A stretch of DNA of 64,000 nt from an uncultured Ruminococcus sp. (GCA_947627445.1 CANQWA010000002.1:1-64000); one strand, 5' to 3'; shown: positions 1-8,406, counted from the first letter of the stretch. The notes: generated by a model not told the origin, from the letters alone. Numbers and translations are program-made.

Positions 1-142
1 TTTGTGAAAAAATGGCTTCTTGTGAGATATGTCTGCTGTTACAGCCGGCGGATAAGAGGGCAGTGCATAAAATGATTGCCGCCAGAAGCATACGCTTTGG
101 TGAGATGGCATATCCTTGGTTTGTTCTGCTGCAGTGAACCAT
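1..142 (-). CDS. Lipoprotein, N-terminal fragment (runs off left edge)
   Basis: Reading the minus strand from the ATG at 142 gives 47 codons open to the edge, so it is absent from the ORF track. The translation begins MVHCSRTNQ and contains a hydrophobic stretch MLLAAIILCTA followed by the lipobox LSAGC, so the product should be lipidated on Cys and anchored outside the membrane. A good ribosome site (AAGGAGACAGAG) lies just upstream. Only the signal peptide is visible, so the function cannot be told. It is divergent from the oad operon. Confidence 0.8.
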   Translation of the reverse strand, partial: MVHCSRTNQGYAISPKRMLLAAIILCTALLSAGCNSRHISQEAIFSQ

Positions 143-186
143 AGCACTCTGTCTCCTTTTTGATGCTTTTTGCCAAAGACAGTATT

Positions 187-216
187 ATTTTAGCATAAAA
201 TCCGGCAATCTGTCTA
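187..216 (-). promoter_or_regulatory. Promoter for the left-edge lipoprotein
   Basis: On the minus strand TAGACA and TAAAAT are separated by 18 bases, with a TG one base before the -10. It lies about 45 bases upstream of the lipoprotein ATG. Confidence 0.5.
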
Positions 217-352
217 TTGTCGAAATGACGAAAAACTTCTGCTTGCGCTTGACAATTTTAGCGAGTTGTCCTTTTGGGAGAATTTTTCCCGTCCAATTAA
301 AAAAATTTCTTACTTTTTTCAATTATCATGGTAAAATGCTTTCACATTTTGG

Positions 353-361
353 TGTTATAAT
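353..361 (+). promoter_or_regulatory. Extended -10 (TGtTATAAT), likely oad operon promoter
   Basis: TGTTATAAT is the only consensus-like -10 facing oadA in the 500-base gap 143-643. No good -35 is seen. It would give a leader of about 275 bases. Confidence 0.4.
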
Positions 362-409
362 AATGATAATCTATAAAGTTGTTTCGTATTTCTGAACAGC
401 TATTTTTTG

Positions 410-471
410 GCGGATTTTTTTCTGACTGCGTGAAAAAGCCTTGAAGACAAAAAATCCGCTCAAAAATCCGC
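410..471 (+). promoter_or_regulatory. Leader hairpin with two alternative 3' partners, upstream of oadA
   Basis: GCGGATTTTTT at 410-420 can pair with AAAAAATCCGC at 449-459 or with a second near-copy AAAAATCCGC at 462-471. A further hairpin (GCAAAACATGCCC / GGGCAAATGATTTTGC, 581-619) lies just before the oadA ribosome site. Nothing else was recognised in 143-643. Confidence 0.35.
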
Positions 472-643
472 TTGTGATGTAACGAATAAAAAATATAGCA
501 GCCATTTTGATCATTGGAACACCAAGCGAAAATCGGATAAAAAAATGGCAGACCGGTAAAGAGCAAGATGCAAAAGAAATGCAAAACATGCCCCTATTTC
601 TTTGGGCAAATGATTTTGCTGATATATCATAAGGAGGTTCATC

Positions 644-2044
644 ATGAGAAAAGTACAGTTTACAGAAACCATTCTGCGTGACGCGAACCAGTCACTGATG
701 GCAACACGTCTGCCGTATGCAGATTATGCGGAAATTCTGCCGGTCATGGATCAGGCAGGGTATTATTCTATCGAATGCTGGGGCGGTGCGACTTTTGATT
801 CCTGCCTTCGGTATCTGAATGAGGATCCGTGGGAGCGGCTGCGGAATCTGCGGAAAAATCTGCCGAACAATAAACTTCAGATGCTGCTTCGAGGGCAGAA
901 TCTGCTGGGCTACAAGCACTATCACGATGATGTGGTGGAAAAGTTTATCCAACTGTCCATCCAAAACGGCATTGATGTGATCCGCATTTTCGATGCGCTT
1001 AATGATTTCCGCAACTGCGAGACTGCTCTGAATGCCACGCTAAAGTACGCCACACCTAACACTGTCGCTTCCGGATGTATCTCCTACACCCAGAGCCCCG
1101 TGCATACGGTAGACAAGTATATCCAGATGTGCAAGGAGCTGAAAGCCATGGGCTTCCAGACCATCTGTCTTAAAGATATGGCAGGCACTATGACACCCTA
1201 TGAGGCAGAGCATCTCATTAAGGGCATCAAGGATGCGGTAGGAGATATGCCGCTTGTGCTTCATACCCACAGCACGACAGGTATGGCGTATATGACCTTA
1301 ATCAAGGCTGTAGAAGCAGGTATTGATGTCATTGACACTGCCACCTCCTGCTTCTCCGGCGGAACATCTCAGCCAGCGACGGAGACCATGTTCTATACAC
1401 TGCAACAGTACGGCATCGAAACCGGACTGGACGAGGACAAGATCAATGCGGTCAACGACTATTTCAAGCCCATCAAGCAAAAGTATCTGGACAACGGACA
1501 AATGAACCCGAAAAGCCTTGGCACAGATGCACAGGCGCTGGTATACAAAGTACCGGGGGGCATGCTGTCCAATATGATCGCCAATCTGACGGATATGAAG
1601 GCAATGGATAAGTTTGAGGCAGCACTGACGGAGATTCCCCAGGTGCGTGCCGATATGGGCTATCCACCCTTGGTCACGCCCCTTTCCCAGATGGTGGGCA
1701 ATCAGGCAGTGACCAATGTGCTGGTGGGTCAGCGGTACAAGCAGATTTCCAAGGAAATACAGAACTATATCAAGGGTGAATACGGCATTACCCCTGCACC
1801 GGTCAGTGAAGATTTGGTCAGACAGGTGCTGGGCGAGGGCGGCAAGCCGGTGGACTGCCGTATCGAAGATCAGAAGCGCACTGGTGCAGATTTTGACATC
1901 GCTGCAGAAGCTTTGGGCGATCTGGCTCGCTCGGAAGAGGACATTATGAGCTATATCTGTTTCCCGAATCAGACCTTGGCATATCTGAAAGCGCGAAAGG
2001 CACAAGAAGAAAACGAAGCCGTCTACACCATTGAGGAAATGTAA
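644..2044 (+). CDS. oadA: Oxaloacetate decarboxylase / carboxyltransferase alpha subunit
   Basis: The 466-residue product is the biotin-dependent carboxyltransferase that moves CO2 from oxaloacetate (or a similar 2-oxo acid) onto the biotin carrier of a membrane Na+ pump. The N-terminus has the family signature RDANQSLMATR. The TIM barrel carries the ICLKDMAG segment with the carbamylated lysine and the metal ligands of VLHTHSTTG, and a PYC/OADA conserved domain follows. It has no C-terminal biotinyl domain; that is the separate gene at 2421. Start: strong AAGGAGG eight bases before the ATG. It heads a tight four-gene operon. A pyruvate carboxylase B subunit is the main alternative, but the OadB pump downstream favours the decarboxylase. 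Confidence 0.9.
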   Translation: MRKVQFTETILRDANQSLMATRLPYADYAEILPVMDQAGYYSIECWGGATFDSCLRYLNEDPWERLRNLRKNLPNNKLQMLLRGQNLLGYKHYHDDVVEKFIQLSIQNGIDVIRIFDALNDFRNCETALNATLKYATPNTVASGCISYTQSPVHTVDKYIQMCKELKAMGFQTICLKDMAGTMTPYEAEHLIKGIKDAVGDMPLVLHTHSTTGMAYMTLIKAVEAGIDVIDTATSCFSGGTSQPATETMFYTLQQYGIETGLDEDKINAVNDYFKPIKQKYLDNGQMNPKSLGTDAQALVYKVPGGMLSNMIANLTDMKAMDKFEAALTEIPQVRADMGYPPLVTPLSQMVGNQAVTNVLVGQRYKQISKEIQNYIKGEYGITPAPVSEDLVRQVLGEGGKPVDCRIEDQKRTGADFDIAAEALGDLARSEEDIMSYICFPNQTLAYLKARKAQEENEAVYTIEEM

Positions 2045-2056
2045 GGAGGAGTGCAA

Positions 2057-2431
2057 ATGCCGATCCATGTACTTGTTGCGTCCGTCAAGGATATGAGACT
2101 GGGAGATGCCGCTGTCACAGCGATCTTTGGGTATCTGGTGGTATTTCTCGGTTTGACACTGTTGATGACAATTTTGTATCTCATGGGCGCAGGCTTTCAG
2201 GCCAAGGCAAAACGGAAACAAGCCGTACCTGCGGTTGCTGCATCGGAAGCTGCCGCAGAATCCGCACCGGAACAGCTCCTTGCCCCTGGTTCTGCCGGGC
2301 ATGTCAAGCTGTATGACGTGCCGGATAAGGAGGCTGCCATGATCATGGCAATTGTGGCGAATCAGATGCAGAAGCCCCTGAATGAACTGCATTTCATTTC
2401 CATCAAGGAGGTCAAGAACGATGAAGTATAA
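2057..2431 (+). CDS. OadG-like gamma subunit of the decarboxylase pump
   Basis: A small membrane protein of 124 residues. One hydrophobic helix (about residues 15-38, VTAIFGYLVVFLGLTLLMTI) is followed by an Ala/Glu-rich cytosolic tail, the layout of OadG-type subunits that assemble the alpha and beta subunits of the sodium pump. The ORF track begins at a GTG that lies on top of the ribosome site. The ATG at 2057, seven bases after GGAGG, is the better start. It sits 12 bases after oadA and overlaps the biotin-carrier gene by 11 bases, so the three are translationally coupled. OadG sequences are poorly conserved, so the assignment rests on context and topology. Confidence 0.75.
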   Translation: MPIHVLVASVKDMRLGDAAVTAIFGYLVVFLGLTLLMTILYLMGAGFQAKAKRKQAVPAVAASEAAAESAPEQLLAPGSAGHVKLYDVPDKEAAMIMAIVANQMQKPLNELHFISIKEVKNDEV

Positions 2432-2807
2432 AGTTACTCTGAACGGAAAAACATATGAGGTTGAAGTAGAAGCCGGAAAGGCAGTTCTGTTGGATGCATA
2501 CGAAGCCCTTGCTCCTGCCCCTGCGGCTGCGGCGGACCCCCCCGCGGCTGCGGCAGCAGCACCGGCAGCAAATCCCGTTGCAGCACTGGCTGCTGGAGAA
2601 CCCGTGAATTCTCCTATGCCGGGAACGATTCTCCGGGTGGAAGTCAAGGAGGGCGATTCCATTCAGGCAGGTCAATTGCTGGTAGTTCTGGAAGCCATGA
2701 AGATGGAAAATGAAATTCTGGCACCCAGGGACGGCAAAGTGGTACAAGTTGCCGTATCCCAAGGCACAGCGGTAGAGACTGGCTCTCCGTTGGTGGTTCT
2801 GGCGTAA
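2421..2807 (+). CDS. Biotin carrier protein of the decarboxylase pump
   Basis: A 128-residue biotinyl-domain protein. A short N-terminal strand region is followed by an Ala/Pro-rich flexible linker (about residues 30-60) and a C-terminal biotinyl/lipoyl domain with the biotinylation motif EAMKMEN, the acceptor being Lys94. It carries carboxyl groups between OadA and the membrane pump OadB. The ORF-track start at 2382 is inside the previous gene. The ATG at 2421 has AAGGAGG ten bases upstream and overlaps the end of the gamma gene. The GC-rich Ala-codon run near 2520-2570 encodes the linker. Confidence 0.92.
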   Translation: MKYKVTLNGKTYEVEVEAGKAVLLDAYEALAPAPAAAADPPAAAAAAPAANPVAALAAGEPVNSPMPGTILRVEVKEGDSIQAGQLLVVLEAMKMENEILAPRDGKVVQVAVSQGTAVETGSPLVVLA

Positions 2808-2820
2808 TGGAGGGTGCAGT

Positions 2821-4041
2821 ATGGATATTCTGGAAACGCTAAAAACTCTGTGGAGCGGTTCAGGCTTTTACAATTTCTTTATGGACGGCGGCTATAAAAA
2901 TCTCATCATGATCGTGATTTCCTGTGCGCTGCTGTATCTGGGTATCAAGAAAAAATTCGAGCCGCTGCTGCTGGTGGGCATTGCCTTTGGGTGCTTGCTG
3001 GTGAATATTTCCTATTTTGTCAGTGCGGATTCTACCAATGCCCTGTATCATCCAGAACTGTGGGATCAGTTCCTGGATCATGATAGTCCCTACTATCACA
3101 GCTACGGAAACATCATGTCCAACGGCGGATTGTTAGATATTCTGTATATCGGTGTCAAAACCGGATTGTACCCATCCCTGATCTTCTTAGGCATCGGTGC
3201 AATGACAGACTTCGGACCGCTTTTGTCGAATCCAAAGAGCCTGCTGCTGGGTGCGGCGGCGCAAATGGGCGTATTCCTGGCATTTTTCGGTGCAATCTGT
3301 ATTGGATTTGACGGGAATCAGGCGGCATCTATCGGCATTATAGGCGGTGCAGACGGACCAACGGCAATTTTCCTGACCAGTAAGCTGGCACCGGAGTTGT
3401 TGGGACCAATCGCAGTAGCGGCGTATTCTTATATGGCGTTGATCCCGTTGATTCAGCCGCCGCTGATGCGGTTACTGACCACAAAAAAGGAACGGGAAGT
3501 CAAGATGGAGCAGACCCGTGAGGTCTCTAAGACGGAAAAAATCATCTTTCCCATTGTGGTGGCTGTGTTTATCATTCTGTTGCTGCCGTCTACGGCACCA
3601 TTGATCGGCTGTCTGATGCTGGGTAATCTCTGGAAGGAATGCGGTGTGACGGCGAGACTTTCAGACACGGTGCAGAATGCACTCATGAATATCGTCACAG
3701 TATTTCTGGGAATCTCCGTTGGGGCGACTATGGTTGCCGGAAATTTCTTGTCTTGGAGAACTTTGTTGATCATTCTGCTTGGATTGGCTGCGTTTGCTTT
3801 TTCCACCATAGGCGGATTGTTGGTGGGTAAGCTGATGTATGTGCTGACTGGCGGTAAGATCAATCCTTTGATCGGTTCGGCTGGTGTGTCGGCTGTTCCC
3901 ATGGCGGCACGTGTTTCACAGAATGAGGGACAGAAGGCGAACCCATCGAATTTCCTGTTGATGCATGCAATGGGTCCGAATGTTGCCGGGGTAATCGGTT
4001 CAGCGATTGCGGCTGGATTTTTGCTGGCGGTATTTGGATAA
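2821..4041 (+). CDS. oadB: Oxaloacetate decarboxylase beta subunit (Na+ pump)
   Basis: A 406-residue polytopic membrane protein that decarboxylates carboxybiotin and exports Na+. It has the family landmarks: an N-terminal amphipathic start (LWSGSGFYNF), the KKKFEPLLL segment, and the strongly conserved re-entrant motif GGADGPTAIFLTSKLAP that holds the catalytic and Na+-binding Asp. The C-terminal half ends with the conserved SNFLLMHAMGPNVAGVIGSA. Length is as expected. GGAGG lies seven bases upstream. It is the last gene of the operon and is followed by a hairpin. The complex lets the cell turn decarboxylation energy into a sodium gradient. Confidence 0.93.
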   Translation: MDILETLKTLWSGSGFYNFFMDGGYKNLIMIVISCALLYLGIKKKFEPLLLVGIAFGCLLVNISYFVSADSTNALYHPELWDQFLDHDSPYYHSYGNIMSNGGLLDILYIGVKTGLYPSLIFLGIGAMTDFGPLLSNPKSLLLGAAAQMGVFLAFFGAICIGFDGNQAASIGIIGGADGPTAIFLTSKLAPELLGPIAVAAYSYMALIPLIQPPLMRLLTTKKEREVKMEQTREVSKTEKIIFPIVVAVFIILLLPSTAPLIGCLMLGNLWKECGVTARLSDTVQNALMNIVTVFLGISVGATMVAGNFLSWRTLLIILLGLAAFAFSTIGGLLVGKLMYVLTGGKINPLIGSAGVSAVPMAARVSQNEGQKANPSNFLLMHAMGPNVAGVIGSAIAAGFLLAVFG

Positions 4042-4055
4042 GATCGGCTATTTTA

Positions 4056-4113
4056 TCCCAAAAAGTCACGAAACCGGATTGGTGGTTTTGTGACTTTCTG
4101 CTTTTTGGGATTC
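4056..4113 (+). terminator. Terminator-like hairpin after oadB
   Basis: ATCCCAAAAAGTCACGAAACC pairs with GGTTTTGTGACTTT...TTTTTGGGAT, with a small insertion in the 3' arm. The T-run is weak. Confidence 0.5.
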
Positions 4114-4132
4114 TTTCACTGCGGAAAAAACC

Positions 4133-4161
4133 TTGTCTTTTTTTCAAAAATGTGCTATAAT
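4133..4161 (+). promoter_or_regulatory. Promoter of the exonuclease gene
   Basis: TTGTCT and TATAAT are separated by exactly 17 bases, with an extended TG before the -10. It decides the start of the next gene, because the ORF-track start lies inside the -35. Confidence 0.8.
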
Positions 4162-4207
4162 AAAAGAAAAATCATCGGAATACATATGCAAAAGAGGTGC
4201 AAAAACT

Positions 4208-4846
4208 TTGCATGGCGACAAAATTGTACTGGATCTGGAATTTACCCCGATTCGGGATCGTGACTTGCAGCAGGTGGCAAGCAATGAGATCATTGAGATT
4301 GGTGCAGTCAAACTGGATGAAAAAAACCATATTTTGGACGAGTTTCAGCAATACGTGAAGCCGCAATACGGCAGTATCCCATCCTATATCACAAAAATCA
4401 CCGGCATCACCGAAGACACCGTTGCTCATGCACCAGACTATGCGGAAGCCATGCAGCATTTTACCAGGTGGGTCGGCAGCGATGTACCCAGCCGGTTTTA
4501 TACCTGGAGCAACTCCGATCAGACAGTCATTCTCCGGGAAGCAGATCTGAAAGAGGTCTGGTTGGAGGATATGTATTATCACTATTGGGTGGATTTGCAG
4601 CGGATTCACCAAAGGATCTACGGGTTTACCCGTCCCATGAACCTGATGAATGCCCTTGGCTCCATGCAGATTGATTTCAATGGCACAGAGCATGGCGCTT
4701 TGGCAGATGCACGAAATACTGCTGAGATCCTGTGCAGCCTCAGTGATGTGAAAAAAGTACGGGAAAGTATCGAGACATCCTATGTGACGTATAATCATGC
4801 GGAATCTCATGGATTTACCATGGGGCTGATGTTTAAGAAAAAGTGA
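4208..4846 (+). CDS. DEDDh 3'-5' exonuclease (RNase T / PolC-epsilon family)
   Basis: The 212-residue protein shows the exonuclease motifs: ExoI DLEF near the N-terminus, the IIEIGAVKL strand, and ExoIII HGALADARNTAEIL supplying the general-base His and a metal Asp. This family trims single-stranded DNA or RNA 3' ends. It resembles stand-alone KapD-type exonucleases rather than a polymerase subunit. The start is TTG at 4208: AGAGGTG lies eight bases upstream, the promoter at 4133-4161 excludes the longer ORF, and the nearby ATG (4212) is out of frame. It is a single-gene unit ended by the shared terminator at 4931. The substrate is not known. Confidence 0.82.
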   Translation: MHGDKIVLDLEFTPIRDRDLQQVASNEIIEIGAVKLDEKNHILDEFQQYVKPQYGSIPSYITKITGITEDTVAHAPDYAEAMQHFTRWVGSDVPSRFYTWSNSDQTVILREADLKEVWLEDMYYHYWVDLQRIHQRIYGFTRPMNLMNALGSMQIDFNGTEHGALADARNTAEILCSLSDVKKVRESIETSYVTYNHAESHGFTMGLMFKKK

Positions 4847-4930
4847 ACATATACGGAACTCCCATGGAAAATGCAGTCATCTGACGGAAAATTTTTTGTC
4901 CTCTATTTTGCACGTTGCATGAAAGTTCTG

Positions 4931-4980
4931 CATAAAAAACACCCGAAAGCCAACCAACATGCTTTCGGGTGTTTTTTATG
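4931..4980. terminator. Bidirectional terminator (exonuclease / rpsT)
   Basis: A perfect 20-base stem, CATAAAAAACACCCGAAAGC and its complement, flanks a 10-base loop. A/T runs on both sides let it end both convergent transcripts. Confidence 0.92.
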
Positions 4981-4999
4981 CATTGTAAAATATTCCGCC

Positions 5000-5260
5000 T
5001 TAACCAGCAGCGTTTAATTTCTTAGCGAGCTGGGACTTTTTGCGTGCAGCAGCGTTCTTATGCATCAGACCCTTTGCGCAAGCCTGATCGATACGCTTGA
5101 TCGCAGCACGAACAGCCACTTCTTTATCCGCAGAACCAGCTGCAATGGCAGCATCAGCCTTTTTGATCATCGTCTTCAGGTTAGAACGGCGAGCTTTGTT
5201 GTTTGCAGTCTTGGTTGCGATAACCTTTACACGCTTCTTTGCAGATTTAATATTCGGCAT
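5000..5260 (-). CDS. rpsT: 30S ribosomal protein S20
   Basis: An 86-residue, Lys/Ala-rich protein starting [13 protein letters not shown], the S20 signature. It binds 16S rRNA in the small subunit. AAAGGAG precedes the ATG. The gene is monocistronic between its own promoter and the bidirectional terminator. Placing rpsT back to back with gpr is a conserved arrangement in Bacillus and Clostridia. The leader between promoter and start is about 165 bases, long enough for autoregulation, but I see no specific element. Confidence 0.96.
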   Translation of the reverse strand: MPNIKSAKKRVKVIATKTANNKARRSNLKTMIKKADAAIAAGSADKEVAVRAAIKRIDQACAKGLMHKNAAARKKSQLAKKLNAAG

Positions 5261-5431
5261 ATTTTTTCTCCTTTTCTATCTTGCTGGGTGTTTTTCCCAT
5301 GCATTTACTGGAATGCACAGTCTACACTATTCTTATAATAACATGCTATTTCAGGCAGCATTGACACGGTACTGCCTCTTTCTATCACCATTTGGAACGA
5401 CCAAACGCTCAGCACGTCATGACTAACCATT

Positions 5432-5460
5432 ATTATACCACAAATAAAATGGAAATGCAA
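5432..5460 (-). promoter_or_regulatory. rpsT promoter
   Basis: On the minus strand TTGCAT and TATAAT are separated by 17 bases, about 165 bases upstream of the S20 start. Confidence 0.85.
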
Positions 5461-5534
5461 TAGGTATTTTCCAGAAAGCCCATAGATTTTTCTTGTGAAA
5501 AATCAGCGGTTTGCACAAAAAAGGAGGAAATCAT

Positions 5535-6389
5535 ATGGAATCCATTCGGACCGATCTCGCCGTCGAACGCACTGCCGGAGCGGCAACACTTCCGGGGATT
5601 ACGCAGGAACACCGGGGCAGCGCTTTTTCCGTCACGGAGATTACCATTGCCAACGACACTTGCGGCGCACCCATCGGAAAGCCTGCCGGTCGTTATGTGA
5701 CGCTGGAGGCGCCGGCACTCAACCGGAATCATGAAAATTATCAGAGCATGGCAGAGGAACTTGCCGGAGAACTGGGACGGTTTCTGCCGGAGGAGGGTTG
5801 TGTTTTTGTGGCTGGATTGGGGAATTATGCCATTACACCGGATGCTCTCGGTCCGCGGGTAGCATCCAAGGTGTTGGCAACAAGGCATTTTTCTACGGCT
5901 CTGACAGAAGAGGAATTGTCCGGGCTGCCGGATCTGAGACCGGTATGTGTACTGGCTGGAGGCGTGTTGGGGCAGACCGGAATGGAATCGGCGGAGTTAT
6001 TAGAAGCGGTTTGCCGTCAAGTGCAGCCTGCGGCTGTGGTTGCCGTGGATGCATTGGCTTGTGCGGAGCTATCCCGGTTGGGGACGACAATACAGATGAG
6101 TGATAGTGGGATTTCGCCAGGGAGTGGTGTGGCAAATCATCGGCGTGAGCTTTCGGGGAAGACATTGGGCGTGCCGGTGATCGCTGTTGGGATACCGACA
6201 GTGGTGGATCTGTATACGGCGGTACAGAGTATCTATGGGCGCTGTATGCCGCATGGGAGTCCCAATATGATGGTGACGCCAAGGGATGTGGATCGGTTGA
6301 TTGATCATGCCGGGGCGCTTTTGGCGTGTTCCCTGAATATGGCATTGCATCCCGGCATGACATTTTCACAGGCAGAAGGGCTGGGTTAA
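5535..6389 (+). CDS. gpr: Germination protease GPR
   Basis: A 284-residue aspartic-type endopeptidase that starts degradation of small acid-soluble spore proteins when spores germinate. The N-terminus IRTDLAVE is the typical pro-region/maturation region. GNYAITPDALGPR, VCVLAGGVLGQTGMESAE and DALACAELSRLGTTIQ are conserved GPR blocks. The start is the ATG after AAAGGAGGAAATCAT; the ORF-track start lies upstream of this ribosome site. No vegetative promoter is evident in the short gap, fitting forespore (sigma-G) expression, though I could not pick out a convincing sigma-G box. Its presence implies an endospore programme. The usual neighbour spoIIP is missing here. Confidence 0.93.
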   Translation: MESIRTDLAVERTAGAATLPGITQEHRGSAFSVTEITIANDTCGAPIGKPAGRYVTLEAPALNRNHENYQSMAEELAGELGRFLPEEGCVFVAGLGNYAITPDALGPRVASKVLATRHFSTALTEEELSGLPDLRPVCVLAGGVLGQTGMESAELLEAVCRQVQPAAVVAVDALACAELSRLGTTIQMSDSGISPGSGVANHRRELSGKTLGVPVIAVGIPTVVDLYTAVQSIYGRCMPHGSPNMMVTPRDVDRLIDHAGALLACSLNMALHPGMTFSQAEGLG

Positions 6390-6476
6390 CAGAAGGTAGA
6401 AAATGCTAAAGCTAAACGGATTCACCCCTCGTCAATATACACGACAATCTCTGCAAAATATTATACAAAATGCAAC

Positions 6477-6506
6477 TTGAAAGCACATTCAGTTCTATGA
6501 TATAAT
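6477..6506 (+). promoter_or_regulatory. Promoter of the solute-binding lipoprotein
   Basis: TTGAAA and TATAAT are separated by 18 bases. Transcription would enter directly into the AGAAC-type repeat at 6519. Confidence 0.7.
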
Positions 6507-6518
6507 AATATATATGTA

Positions 6519-6620
6519 AAAACTTGTTCTCATAGGGAGCAGCGCACGTCTTTTCGGCAATTTTTTGCCGCTGACTGGATGCAGGCAACACCGCACACTG
6601 TCTCCAGAAGGACAAGTTCT
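6519..6620. repeat. AGAAC-family MITE-like element, short copy (102 bp)
   Basis: The left end AAAACTTGTTCTCATAGGGAG and the right end (read backwards AGAACTTGTCCTTCTGGAG) form imperfect terminal inverted repeats. The inside shares the TTTTCGGCAATTTTTTGCCG core with the long copy at 44676. It lies in the 5' leader of the solute-binding protein. Confidence 0.65.
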
Positions 6621-6662
6621 AAATTTCACCCACCAATTCTAAAAGGAGTTACAGAGTATCAT

Positions 6663-8069
6663 ATGAAAAAAACCGGAAAAATCGCACTTTGCTGTTTTCT
6701 TGCCGCCGTTTTGACAATTCCGGCAACCGGCTGCGGCAGCGAAAAAGAAAAGGATACCACCCCCAAAAAAGACATGTCAGCCGCCACGCGTGAAGAGCTT
6801 GCGGAAATGGCAAAAGCAGACGAAAATCTCACAGGCGAACTGGAAAACAAAACCATCAAATGGCTCTCCGATTGGGACATCAATTCCGACGACACCGGAA
6901 AAACCACCCCCATCGAGCTTGCCATTTTCCAAGAACGCTACGGTGGACAGGTAGAATTTCATCGGACAACTTATAGCGCACGGTATGATGACCTTGCAAA
7001 CGCCATCAACGGTGACGAAGGCATTGACTTCTTCTACGGCGGTAACTGGGATGCATTCCCCAAAGGCGCAGTCCGTGGTATGTTCGTGCCCTATGACGAT
7101 TATATTGATCTGAATTCTCCTCTCTGGAAAGACGTCAAGGAAGCCAACGATGCCATGATGTGGGACGGCAAGCACTATATGGCTGTCGTTGAAGTCACAG
7201 GCGATAACTGCGCCATTATCTACAGCCGCAAGACCATGGACGAAAACGGTCTGCCCGATCCAGCAGAGCTGTTTGAAGAAGGGGAATGGACATGGGATGC
7301 CTTTGAGGATATGCTGAAGGAATTCGTAGACACTTCCAATGAACATTACGGCATCGACAGCTGGTACTTTGAATCCGGCTTGTCCGCATCCACCGGCGTA
7401 CCCTACATCGGTCTGGAGGACGGCAAGCTGGTAAACAACCTGCGGAACGAAGCCATTGAGGATTATCAGAACTGGATGTATGGTTTGTGGCAGTCTGATT
7501 ACATTGCATTGGGTGTAGGCGATTACGGCTGGACATCTCGGGATTATTACATCGGAGAGGGCAAGCTGCTGTTCTATCCTTGCGGCACCTGGGCAATCGG
7601 CTGTGAAAAGGAGCAGTGGGCAAAGACCTTTGGCGAGGATATGTTCTTCGTACCGGTTCCCAGATATGAAAAGGCAGATGCATATTACATCCCCACCAAT
7701 GTCAATGCCTATTGCTTTGTCAAGGGCGGGCATAACCTGGAAGGTGTGGGCAAGTTTCTGGATTGCTTCCGTTATGCCAAAACCAGTGAGGGTGCAAAGG
7801 CGATTGCCGACCAGCAGTTTATCGATGACTATGAGTGGACAGAAGAAATGATCGAGATGAAAGACAAGATGAATGAAATGGCGCTGGAGAATCCGGTATT
7901 TGATTTCTATAACGGTATTTCTACGGATGTTTCCTCTGTCATGGACAGCAGCGAGCACGGTGTTCGTGCCACATCCCGTGGTACAGCTTGGAACGAGTCG
8001 GTGAATGCGATTTACGATCAAATTCAAAATTATATTGATGAGGTCAATGAGAATCCGACGGCTGGTTAG
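6663..8069 (+). CDS. ABC-type solute-binding lipoprotein (family 1)
   Basis: A 468-residue extracellular binding protein of the sugar-type ABC family. The signal peptide ends in the lipobox PATGC, so the protein is membrane-anchored. The mature part has the family-1 order: TIKWLSDWDIN first strand, then the hinge region with the DGKHYMAVV segment. The ribosome site AAAGGAG is rather far (14 bases) from the ATG, but the signal peptide fixes the start. No permease or ATPase gene is adjacent, so it is either an orphan receptor or uses a transporter encoded elsewhere. Many acidic and Trp residues suggest a carbohydrate ligand, which is inference only. Confidence 0.85.
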   Translation: MKKTGKIALCCFLAAVLTIPATGCGSEKEKDTTPKKDMSAATREELAEMAKADENLTGELENKTIKWLSDWDINSDDTGKTTPIELAIFQERYGGQVEFHRTTYSARYDDLANAINGDEGIDFFYGGNWDAFPKGAVRGMFVPYDDYIDLNSPLWKDVKEANDAMMWDGKHYMAVVEVTGDNCAIIYSRKTMDENGLPDPAELFEEGEWTWDAFEDMLKEFVDTSNEHYGIDSWYFESGLSASTGVPYIGLEDGKLVNNLRNEAIEDYQNWMYGLWQSDYIALGVGDYGWTSRDYYIGEGKLLFYPCGTWAIGCEKEQWAKTFGEDMFFVPVPRYEKADAYYIPTNVNAYCFVKGGHNLEGVGKFLDCFRYAKTSEGAKAIADQQFIDDYEWTEEMIEMKDKMNEMALENPVFDFYNGISTDVSSVMDSSEHGVRATSRGTAWNESVNAIYDQIQNYIDEVNENPTAG

Positions 8070-8089
8070 GGCGTGTCAACACACCCTAA
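8066..8089 (+). terminator. Hairpin at the stop codon of the binding protein
   Basis: TTAGGGCGTGT and ACACACCCTAA pair around a CA loop, overlapping the stop codon. The T-run is short. Confidence 0.45.
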
Positions 8090-8152
8090 TTTCCTGGCGG
8101 ACCGCACTTGGATAAAAGACGGTGCATAATGGGAGATAACCATCAAGAAATA

Positions 8153-8204
8153 AGAACAAGTTTTAAAATTTCGGAGCAGTTTGATCGGATTGCTCCGAGT
8201 TCTG
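8153..8204. repeat. Solo AGAAC-type end with internal hairpin
   Basis: AGAACAAGTTTT is followed by a hairpin CGGAGCA...TGCTCCG and ends AGTTCT. It directly precedes the 61-bp repeat. The overlapping ORF at 8108-8344 is made of these repeats and is not a gene. Confidence 0.45.
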
Positions 8205-8205
8205 G

Positions 8206-8266
8206 GGAAGCACGGATTCAATCTGATGTGCATCAAGCTGTCAGGCGGGATTTCATCTGTGCTTCC
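8206..8266. repeat. 61-bp palindromic repeat, copy 1
   Basis: It starts GGAAGCACGGAT and ends ATCTGTGCTTCC (12-bp outer stem with one wobble), enclosing TGATGTGCATCA. It matches 44841-44901 at 55 of 61 positions, same length. Confidence 0.85.
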
Positions 8267-8377
8267 CTGTTTTATGGTTTGATTGCCTGCATCGATTCGG
8301 GCATGTTGACATGCACTTCACAATGGTTTTTGATTTGGGCTTAGTTGACCTTGGCGGCAGCTTACTTTTAAAACAGC

Positions 8378-8406
8378 TTGACAAAATGCCGAAAATATCG
8401 TATGAT
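8378..8406 (+). promoter_or_regulatory. Promoter of the ArsR-family gene
   Basis: A consensus TTGACA and TATGAT are separated by 17 bases. Transcription would begin only about 16 bases before the start codon, right at the ribosome site. ArsR-type repressors commonly bind over such promoters, but I see no clear 12-2-12 operator. Confidence 0.85.

Noticed and set aside
1298-2662. 454-residue minus-strand ORF
   Set aside because: It is antisense to oadA, the gamma gene and the biotin carrier, all clearly coding on the plus strand. No ribosome site or recognisable domain.
6777-8027. 416-residue minus-strand ORF
   Set aside because: Shadow of the solute-binding protein gene, with no family features.
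8108-8344. 78-residue ORF that shares residues with 44722-44922
   Set aside because: The similarity comes from the 61-bp DNA repeat present in both places; the reading frames have no proper starts.
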